Shown piece after piece: positions 25,670-33,500 of a stretch of 64,000 bases of DNA. The number at the start of each line of letters is the position of its first letter. The stretch's first letter is position 1. Both the position numbers and the translations under genes were made by a program. The notes below the pieces were generated by a model. The model did not search any database. It saw nothing but the letters and a program-made list of their open reading frames with translations, and was not told where the DNA came from. Location of the stretch: NCBI RefSeq assembly GCF_029581195.1, contig NZ_CP120737.1:62001-126000 (forward strand), written 5' to 3'. Source of the DNA: Solwaraspora sp. WMMD791. GTDB taxonomy: Bacteria; Actinomycetota; Actinomycetes; Mycobacteriales; Micromonosporaceae.

Positions 25670-26737
25670 TCAGCGCCGCCGCAGGTCGTGCAGCACCGCG
25701 CCGATCCCGGCGGCGGTCCGCGCCCAGTTGGGCAGCGTCGCCCGCCGCCGCACCGCCGCCGCCCGCAGCCGCTTCCGCCAGTCGGCGTCGGTCAGCCAAC
25801 GACGCACCGCCGCGCCGAGTGTCGCCGGGTCGCCCGGTGGCACCAGCAGCCCGGGCAGGCTGCCGTCGCTGTCCTGGCCGAGGGCCTGCGGCACCCCACC
25901 CACCTCGCTGGCCAGCACCGGGATGCCCCGGGCCAGTGCCTCGGTGACCACCATGCCGTACGTTTCGGCGTACGAGGCGAGGATCAACAGATCGGCGTCG
26001 GCGTAGCTGCGGGCCTGCGCGGCACCGTGGCGGGGGCCGGTGAGCGTGACCCGGTCGCCGAGGCCGTGGCGGGCGATCCGGTCGCGGACCCGCTCGACGT
26101 GCCCGGCGGCGTCCAACGCCCCCACACACCGGCAGTTCCAGTCCAGGTCGGCGACGGTGGCCAGTGCGTCGACCAGCACGTCGTGGCCTTTGCGTGGGGT
26201 GACCGATGCGACGCAGAGCAGCCGGCGGCCGGCCGGATCCGCAGCGGTCAGGTCAGCGGGCGCGACGCCGGGCACCGCCACCCGGACCCGGTGCGCGGGC
26301 AGTCCGTGCCGCTCGGCCAACTGCCGCGCGGTCCAGTCACTGGTGGCGATGACGGCCGACGCGGCGCCGAGCACGGCGCGTTCGGCCCGGTCCAGGTCGG
26401 CGGCGTCGGCGGGGTCCAGCCCGGTCTCGTCGGCCAACGGCAGGTGCACCAGCACCGCCAGCCGCAGTCGGTCGGCGTGCGGCGTGACCACCTCGGGCAC
26501 CCCGCAGGCGACCAGCCCGTCGAGCATTACCACCGTCGCGTCCGGCAGCCCGGCGAGCGTCTCGCCCAGCGCGGCCCGGGCCGTCGCGTCCGGGCGCGGC
26601 CACCGACCGGGCAGCGCCACCTCGCGGACCGGCCAGCCGGCGGCGACCAGCTCGGCGCAGACCTGCCGGTCGTAGACGTTGCCACCGCTGGGCGTCGCCG
26701 GATCGTCCACGTTGCCGGGCAGGAGCACGACGACCAT
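25670..26737 (-). CDS. GT4-type glycosyltransferase
   Basis: A 355-residue GT-B glycosyltransferase. ATG 26737 opens MVVVLLPGNVDDPATPSGG, the N-terminal nucleotide-fold glycine loop. The C-terminal half has the retaining-GT4 set LLCVASVTPRKGHDVL, ADLLILASYAETYGMVVTEALARGIPVLAS (E-x7-E) and a final LPGLLVPPGD. The start lies 5 bp after the stop of the pterin-synthase-like gene, so the two are co-transcribed. In this setting it may glycosylate a pterin- or pyrimidine-derived product; that is inference. Known GT4 enzymes use UDP- or GDP-sugars. Confidence 0.88.
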   Translation of the reverse strand: MVVVLLPGNVDDPATPSGGNVYDRQVCAELVAAGWPVREVALPGRWPRPDATARAALGETLAGLPDATVVMLDGLVACGVPEVVTPHADRLRLAVLVHLPLADETGLDPADAADLDRAERAVLGAASAVIATSDWTARQLAERHGLPAHRVRVAVPGVAPADLTAADPAGRRLLCVASVTPRKGHDVLVDALATVADLDWNCRCVGALDAAGHVERVRDRIARHGLGDRVTLTGPRHGAAQARSYADADLLILASYAETYGMVVTEALARGIPVLASEVGGVPQALGQDSDGSLPGLLVPPGDPATLGAAVRRWLTDADWRKRLRAAAVRRRATLPNWARTAAGIGAVLHDLRRR

Positions 26738-26742
26738 CCGGG

Positions 26743-27141
26743 TCAGAGCGCCCGCTCGTAGCTCGCCCACGCGACGTGCGACTCGTGCAGCGTGACGCTG
26801 ATCCCGGCCAGGCCGTGGGCCCCGGCGCCGAGGTCACCGGCGTGTACCCGGTCGGCCAGTCGGTCGGCGATCAGCTTGGCCAGCCACTCGGTGGAGGTGT
26901 TGACCCCCGCGAACGCGGGTTCGTCGTCGAGGTTGCGGTAGTTCAACTCTGCCAGTACGGCCTTGAGCTGCTCGGTGGCCAGGCCGATGTCGACGACGAT
27001 GTTGTCGCTGTCGAGGTCGGTGCGCTTGAACGTCGCGTCGACGACGAAGGTGGCCCCGTGCAGTCGTTGCGCCGGCCCGAACACGTCACCGGTGAAACTG
27101 TGGGCGACCATGATGTGGTCACGGACGGTGACGCTGAACAT
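26743..27141 (-). CDS. 6-pyruvoyl-tetrahydropterin synthase / QueD homologue lacking key residues
   Basis: A 132-residue T-fold protein. The PTPS/QueD pattern is clear: an AHSF motif (His14) at the start, LHGA at 27-30, [13 protein letters not shown] and [12 protein letters not shown] near the end. Two residues usual for the family are replaced. The catalytic cysteine four residues before the first histidine of HGH is Ala24, and the second zinc histidine of HGH is Ala30. Classical chemistry on dihydroneopterin triphosphate is therefore doubtful. GGAGG, inside the end of the dehydrogenase gene, precedes ATG 27141. Co-location with GTP cyclohydrolase II suggests a related substrate. Confidence 0.85.
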   Translation of the reverse strand: MFSVTVRDHIMVAHSFTGDVFGPAQRLHGATFVVDATFKRTDLDSDNIVVDIGLATEQLKAVLAELNYRNLDDEPAFAGVNTSTEWLAKLIADRLADRVHAGDLGAGAHGLAGISVTLHESHVAWASYERAL

Positions 27142-27144
27142 TTC

Positions 27145-28128
27145 TCATCCTCCAGTCGGGTAACGGATCACATGGCACGACGCCGGTAGCTCGCCGGCCG
27201 CGAGCCGGGACAGCACCCGCGGCAGGTCGGCGAAGTCGCTCTCGCCGGTCAGCAGGGCGTCGAACCGGTCGTCGGCGAGCAGGTCCAGGGCGACGGCGAG
27301 CCGGCCGGCGTACCCGCGCCGGTCGCGGCGCGCCGGCGACACCAGGCCGACCTGGCTGCTACGGACGGTCAACCGGCGGGAGTGGAAGTGCTCGCCGAGC
27401 GGTACGGTGATCGGGCGGTCGCCGTACCAGCTGAGGTCGACCACCGTGCCCTCGACGGCGAGCAACTCCAGCGACCGGGCCAGCCCGGCAGCCGTGGCGC
27501 TGGCGTGCAGCACCAGGTCGCAGTCGCCGGTGGCGGTGTCGGGGTGGGCGAACCCGACGCCGAGCGCGGCGGCGACCCGCGCCCGGTCGGGGTCGACGTC
27601 GACCAGTTCGACCCGGACGCCGGGGAATCCGGCGGCGAGCGCGGCGACCGTCGCACCGACCATCCCGGCGCCGACCACGGCGATCCGGTCGCCGAGCAGG
27701 GGAGCGGCGTCCCACAGCGCGTTGACTGCGGTCTCCACCGTGCCGGCGAGCACGGCGCGGCGGGCCGGCACGGTCTCCGGCACCACGGTGACCGCGTCGG
27801 CCGGCACCACGTAGCGGGTCTGGTGCGGGTAGAGACAGAAGACGGTACGCCCGACGAGCGTGGCCGGGCCCTGCTCGACCCGTCCGACGTTCAGGTAGCC
27901 GTACTTGACCGGGGCGGGAAAGTCGCCCTCCTGGTACGGGGCGCGCATCACCGCGTACTGGCTGGGTGGCACCTCGCCGCGGAAGACCAGCGTCTCGGTG
28001 CCCCGGCTCAACCCGCTGAACAGGGTGCGGACCAGCACCTCACCGGGGCCGGGCGGGCCGACCTCGACCGGTCTGATCTCCCCGTCGCCGGGCGCGCGCA
28101 GCCAGAACGCGTGGTCGCGCGGTGTCAT
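27145..28128 (-). CDS. MDR-family (zinc-type alcohol dehydrogenase-like) oxidoreductase
   Basis: A 327-residue medium-chain dehydrogenase, first gene of the leftward part of the cluster. An N-terminal GroES-like domain (VLVRTLFSGLSRGTETLVF, then GYLNVGRVEQGP) is followed by a Rossmann domain with VVGAGMVGATVAALAA (about 156-171) and an acidic LVDVDPDR after strand 2, suggesting NAD over NADP. The classical catalytic cysteine of zinc alcohol dehydrogenases is replaced by serine/glycine-rich sequence. The pattern is close to the group related to BchC. ATG 28128 follows GAAGGGACG. The substrate is unknown. Confidence 0.83.
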   Translation of the reverse strand: MTPRDHAFWLRAPGDGEIRPVEVGPPGPGEVLVRTLFSGLSRGTETLVFRGEVPPSQYAVMRAPYQEGDFPAPVKYGYLNVGRVEQGPATLVGRTVFCLYPHQTRYVVPADAVTVVPETVPARRAVLAGTVETAVNALWDAAPLLGDRIAVVGAGMVGATVAALAAGFPGVRVELVDVDPDRARVAAALGVGFAHPDTATGDCDLVLHASATAAGLARSLELLAVEGTVVDLSWYGDRPITVPLGEHFHSRRLTVRSSQVGLVSPARRDRRGYAGRLAVALDLLADDRFDALLTGESDFADLPRVLSRLAAGELPASCHVIRYPTGG

Positions 28129-28310
28129 CGGCGTCCCTTCGTCGTCCCGGCCGGCCTCGGTAACCATACGCAGGACACGCAGGGTGACGAATGGTGATCG
28201 ATCAGCGCGTCCGTCCGCCCGGTCGTGCGTCGTGGCCTTGACGGACGGCACGCGGCAGACGACCATCGGGAATTAAAGTGATTCTGATCAATGTAACGGG
28301 GGTAATTCAA

Positions 28311-30014
28311 TTGCGACGGATCATCGCCGCGCTGGTCGCCGTCCTCCTGACCGTCACCGGCACGGTGCTCGGGTTCGCGCTGCGCCCGGCGCACGCCGCG
28401 CCCGCCTGCACCGTCGACTACCAACTGACCCGGGAGTGGTCCAGCGGCTTCGTCGCCGACCTCACCCTGACCAACCTCGGTGCCCCGCTGTCGAGTTGGG
28501 TACTGCAGTTCCGACTGGCCTATGGTCAGCAGGCCGACTACGAGCTGTCGGTGCTTCCACCAGGGGTCCGGATGAACACCGTCTTCGGCCCGGTGGTGCT
28601 GTCCGCCCCGGACGGTCCCGAACTGCCCACCGGCGGCACCGTCCGGATCCAACTCGGCGGGCACTACCAGGGGGACAACCCGGCCCCGTCGGAGTTCCTC
28701 TTCAACGAACTGCGGTGCAACGCCGCCGACCCGACTGCCAGCCCGCCACGGCCCAGTCCCGAACCGAGCTACCTCCATCCGCCGACCGTGGCGGTGACCA
28801 GCCCGCTGCCGAACGAGGTGTTCCCCGCCCCGGCCAGCATCCCGGTCACCGCGGCCGTCACCCCGGCGCCGGGCCGGCAGATCACCAAGGTGGAGTTCCA
28901 CGCCAACGGAACCCTGCTGCACACCGACGTCACCGCGCCGTACGGCTTCATCTGGCGGGGAGCCGCCGCGACGGAGGTGCTGCGGATCACCGCCACCGCG
29001 CAGGACGACACCGGCTCCCGGGGCTCCGCTACGGTCCGTGGGCTCCGGGTGATCGATCCGGTGCCCGCCGGCGCGGCACCGCCGCTGGTCGTGTCGGGCA
29101 ACCGATTGGTCACCCTGGACCGCGCTGCCCGGCCGTACCAGCTGCGCGGCGTGGTCCGGGCCGGCGCGCACGCGCGATGTGTCGCCGGGACCGGCATCTG
29201 GGACGGACCCGCCGACGACGCGTCGGTCCGCGCCATCCGCAACTGGCGGGCCAACGCGGTACGGATCCTGGTCGACAGGACCTGCTGGCTCGGTACGGCG
29301 GCGGAGCCCTCGCCGTACCAGGGATCGGCCTACCGGGCCGCGATCGTCGACTACGTTCAGCGGTTGGCCCGGCACGGCGTCACCCCGATCATCGCGCTGC
29401 ACGGTGCCAGCACCGGTGACGCCAAGGACTTCTGGGGGAGCGTGGCCCGGCACCTGGGTACCGACCGTTCGGTGCTGTTCGATCTGCGGTCCACCGGGTA
29501 CCCGCCGGCCGACGACGCCGACCCGGCGACCGCGTGGCGCTGCTGGCGCGACGCGACCGACTGCGGTACCGGAGTGCCGTACCCGGGCATGCAGGAACTG
29601 GTCCGGACCGTACGGGTCTACGGTGCCTTCAACACACTGCTCGTCGGTGGCCTCGACGAATCGAACGACCTGCGCGGCTGGCTGGCGTACCGGCCGGACG
29701 ACCCGGCCGGCCGCAATCTCGCCGCCGCCTGGCGGGTCGACGACGACGCGGCCTGCGCCACCCCGACCTGCTGGCAGCAGCAGGTCGCGCCGGTCGCCGC
29801 CGAGGTGCCGGTGGTCGCGGTCGAGGTGAGTGAGGACACCGGCGGGCACCGGTTCGTCGGTACGGCGATCGACTGGCTCGACGAGCGCCGGATCGGCTTC
29901 CTCGCCTCGGTGTGGCACACCGGCGGCTACCCGGGCGTACCGCCGTTGATCCGTGACTACGACGGCCGACCGACCCCGTACGGGGTCGGGGTGAAGGATC
30001 GTCTGCGTCGGTGA
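28311..30014 (+). CDS. secreted CBM2 / Ig-like / GH5-like protein, probably catalytically inactive
   Basis: A 567-residue exported protein. TTG 28311 is preferred over an upstream GTG (28278) because a GGGGG stands 8 bases before it and a signal peptide (RRIIAALVAVLLTVTGTVLG to AHA-AP) starts at once. Residues about 33-140 form a CBM2, about 157-250 a bacterial Ig-like domain (VAVTSPLPNEVFPAPASIPV), and about 260-567 a GH5-type barrel (YQLRGVVRAGAH, VRAIRNWRANAVRI, TPIIALHGAS, VLFDL, LLVGGLDESNDLRGWL). The Asn-Glu-Pro motif expected after VLFDL is RSTGYPP, and the usual His-Tyr pair later is absent. A Glu remains at VVAVEVSED. It may be a binding-only pseudoenzyme. Confidence 0.85.
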   Translation: MRRIIAALVAVLLTVTGTVLGFALRPAHAAPACTVDYQLTREWSSGFVADLTLTNLGAPLSSWVLQFRLAYGQQADYELSVLPPGVRMNTVFGPVVLSAPDGPELPTGGTVRIQLGGHYQGDNPAPSEFLFNELRCNAADPTASPPRPSPEPSYLHPPTVAVTSPLPNEVFPAPASIPVTAAVTPAPGRQITKVEFHANGTLLHTDVTAPYGFIWRGAAATEVLRITATAQDDTGSRGSATVRGLRVIDPVPAGAAPPLVVSGNRLVTLDRAARPYQLRGVVRAGAHARCVAGTGIWDGPADDASVRAIRNWRANAVRILVDRTCWLGTAAEPSPYQGSAYRAAIVDYVQRLARHGVTPIIALHGASTGDAKDFWGSVARHLGTDRSVLFDLRSTGYPPADDADPATAWRCWRDATDCGTGVPYPGMQELVRTVRVYGAFNTLLVGGLDESNDLRGWLAYRPDDPAGRNLAAAWRVDDDAACATPTCWQQQVAPVAAEVPVVAVEVSEDTGGHRFVGTAIDWLDERRIGFLASVWHTGGYPGVPPLIRDYDGRPTPYGVGVKDRLRR

Positions 30015-30188
30015 CGCCGACCGGCCCAGGTGGTTGCCGGGTACCGCCGCCGCCGGGGACCACTCGGGGCAGCGGATTGCGGTAACCTGCCCCGTCGTCG
30101 TCCGGATCGATGCTCCGGTCGGCGGCTCAACCCCCACCTCGGCCCGGCGGTGGTGCCGGCCGGGAGTTCATTCTTGGAAGGAAACACA

Positions 30189-30422
30189 ATGTCGCAGACC
30201 ATGGCGGGGCCGGCAACCGAGCAGAAGTCCTGGCTCGTCGCGCTGCTGCTCAGCTTCTTCCTCGGTGGGTTCGGTGCGCACCGGTTCTACGTTGGCAAGA
30301 TCGGTACCGGCGTGCTGATGCTGGTCACCTTCGGTGGGCTGGGAATCTGGGCCCTGATCGACTTCATCATGATCCTGATCGGCAAGTTCAGCGACAAGCA
30401 GGGCCAGCCGCTCGCCAAGTGA
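30189..30422 (+). CDS. TM2-domain membrane protein
   Basis: A 77-residue protein with GGAAGG seven bases before ATG 30189. It has the TM2 domain pattern: [24 protein letters not shown], a short turn with GKIGTG and a second helix [22 protein letters not shown]2 proteins are small inner-membrane proteins found widely in bacteria with no firm biochemical role. It stands alone between two secreted-enzyme genes and ends just before a strong bidirectional hairpin. Confidence 0.9.
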   Translation: MSQTMAGPATEQKSWLVALLLSFFLGGFGAHRFYVGKIGTGVLMLVTFGGLGIWALIDFIMILIGKFSDKQGQPLAK

Positions 30423-30433
30423 CCCACGACGGC

Positions 30434-30479
30434 GATCGGGCCGACGCGCAGCCGGCCACGGCTGCGCGTCGGCCCGATC
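30434..30479. terminator. bidirectional terminator, 21-bp perfect stem
   Basis: The arms 30434-30454 and 30459-30479 are perfectly complementary with a 4-base loop GCCA; the left arm begins GATCGGGCCGACGCG. It lies between the convergent TM2 and double-GH43 genes. A second, imperfect hairpin (30498-30532, CCGGGTCG arms) adds to it. Confidence 0.85.
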
Positions 30480-30539
30480 CCGACACAGATCAGCTGACCG
30501 GGTCGCCTCCCCGCCACGGGGAGACGACCCGGTCGTGCG

Positions 30540-33500
30540 TCACCCCAGTGCGACGACGACCGCGCCACCGCCGAGCGCGGTGGTGGTGGCGTTGGTCCGG
30601 CTGTCGTAGACGACCGTCCCGGTGGCCGTGTCGGTGATCCGGATCCAGAACCGGTCCTTGCCACCGTCGCCCGGTGCGGGCTCCCGCAGCGCCTCGTCGT
30701 TCAACCCGACCATGTACGTGTAGTCACCGGCACCGTTGACGGTGCCCCGACCGTTGAACCGCACCTGCGGCCCGTCGACCACGTACCCCCGGTGGCGGGT
30801 GGCGGCGAACTCCCAGTCCCCGAGCCGCAGCCGCAGCGCCACCGCGCCCGGCCCGGTCGCGTCCGGACCGGCCGCCGCGACGAAGCCGAACTCGGCCCGC
30901 CCGGCCACCTGTTCGTCCGCGACGTACGCCCCGGCAGGCGAGGTGAACCAGCCGGATCCGGCGACGTGCCCGCCGTCGGCACGGTGCACCGCCACGTAAC
31001 CGGCGGCCAGGGTGTGCGCGGCACCCCGGTCGTCGATCACCGTGACCGTCGGCCGGTACACGCCCGGCTCGGCGTAGCGGTGGCCGGCGACACAGGTGGA
31101 CCCGTCGAGGGTGCCGGTGCCGGTGGCACCGTCGCCCCAGACCAGGACACACCGGTGGGTGTCGTCGGCACCGGAGTCGGTGAAGGTCGCGGTGACCCGT
31201 ACCTCGGTGCCGGCCGCGACCGGCCCGGCCGGCCCGGTCGCGGCGGTGACCACCGGGGCGGTGTTGATCGGCCGGATCGGCGCGACGCTCTCCAGGGTCG
31301 GCACCACCGGGACGATGGAGCCGTCGGCGGCGAACTCCAGCCGGTCGATGGTGGTCTCCCGGTGGGTGCCGTCGCCGTCGGGGATGGCGAACCGGTGGTA
31401 CGCGACGTACCAGTCGTCGGTGCCCGGCACCCGCACCACCGAGTGGTGCCCGGTGCCCTTGATGCCCAGCGACAGGTCCTTGCGCAGGATCGTGCCGCGC
31501 CGCTCGCTCCACGGCCCCAGCGGCGAGTCGCCGACGGCGTACGCCACCTGGTAGTCCTCGCTGCGGGTGTCGTTCTCCGACCACATGAAGTAGTAGCGGC
31601 CGTCCCGCTTGATGACGAAGGCGCCCTCGTTGTACCCGGCCGGCCGGTGCGAGGTGACCTGCGCCGGATCGAACGACACCATGTCGTCGTTGAGCTCGAC
31701 CTGGTAGGCGTAGCCGTTGCCCCAGTACAGGTAGGAGCGGCCGTCGTCGTCGGTGAAGACCGCCGGGTCGATCATCTGACCGGGGTACGTCCCGGCCGGC
31801 ACCAGCGGCTCGCCGAGCGCGTCGCGGAACGGCCCGGTCGGCGAGTCGGCGACGGCGACCCCGAGGTGCTTACCGGTGTCCCCGGTGGCCTTCCCACCGC
31901 TGAAGTAGAAGTACCACTTCCCGTCGCGTTCGGCGATGGTCGGCGCCCAGGCGCTGTTGTCCGCCCAGGAGATGTCCGTCTCCAGATCCAGGATGACTCC
32001 GTGGTCGGTCCAGTTCACCAGGTCGGCCGAGGAGAACACCGAGAACTTGGTGCCGCTCCAGCCGGCGAACCCGTCGGTGGTGGCGTAGAGGTAGAACCGG
32101 TCGCCGAAGACCGCGATGTTCGGGTCGGCGTACAGGCCGGGCAGCACCGGGGAGCGCATCAGCCGGGCCTCGACGGTCCAGGTCGCGGTGGCACCGTCGG
32201 CTCCGGTGACCGTGTACGTCACCGGTGCGCTCAGGTCCCGGACGGTGCCCGACGCGGGTGCGACGGTGGCGCCGGGGGCCAGGGTGAACTCCGGTGCCAG
32301 GGCGGTCAGGTCGGCGTCCGGGCGGACCGGCAGGATCACCCGACGGTCGTCGGTGTCGACGATCGCGTCGACCTTGAGCTGCGCCAGGGTCGCGCCGGTG
32401 ATCGCCGCCGGGTCGCCGCCGAGGGCGTACACCTCGTCGGCGGTCAACGCCCGGCCGTAGATCCGGAAGTCGTCGACCTCGCCGGCGAAGTACGGGTCGG
32501 CACCGTACAGCGACCGTCCGATGTATCCGGCGTGGTCGCGGGTCGCGTCGTGCAGGTCCGCCGGGCGCACGCCCACGTCGGTGGCCCGGGCGATCGCGAC
32601 GCCGTCGAGATACATCACGGCGGTACGGCTGCCCGAGTCGACGGTCACCGCGAGGTGCTTCCACTCGCCGCCGGTCAGCGCCGCCGACGCCCGCAGCTGC
32701 TTCTCGGCCTGCCAACTGCCGGTGGTGATCGCCGAGAACAGTACTCCGCCGCCGTTTCGGGGCGTGCTGAACAGGTAACGGTCGCTGTTCGGGCCGAGCC
32801 CGTAGATCCACTGGTTGGCGGTGCTGGAGGCGTCCCATTTGACCCAGGTCGCCACGGTGGTGCTGGTGACCCCGGCGAACACGCCGTTGGGGATGGTGAC
32901 GTACGGCGCGGTGGTGGAGTTGTTGGCGCCACCGCTCATCCGGAACGAGCCGCCGTGCACTCCGGTGCCGAAGGCGGGGGTCCGTTCGTAGCGGCCGTGC
33001 CGGCCCTGGCCGGAGGAGTCGGTGGCGACGCTGCCGCCGGTCTCGTCGAACGCGTAGTGCACCAGCAGTCCGTCGGTCGGCTCCGGCCCGGGGTCCGGTC
33101 CGTACGCGGCGAGCAGCGCGTCGTACTCGGCCTGGGTGACCGGCAGCACGGTGCCGTGCCGGGGGCTGGTCGGCAGCGCGTAGTCACTCGACGGCGTCCA
33201 CACCCCGGAGGCGAGGTCGGTGGTCTCGAACGGGATGTAGCCGCGCCCGCCGAACTCGTCGATGAACAGGTACCACTTCTCCTCGGTGTTCGACTTGAAG
33301 ATCGTCGGTCCCTCGCCCTGGGACATCGCGTCCCGGCCGATGCAGTCGGCCAGGAACTCCCAGCCGGTGTCGCGCAGCGACGTCGACGTCTCGGCCAGGA
33401 TGAACTTGCTGCACGGCGTCGACGACGAGTTGTTGCGTTCGTCCTTGGTGAACCGGTAGTAGACGCCGTCGTGGTCGATCACCGTCGAGTCGATGACCGA

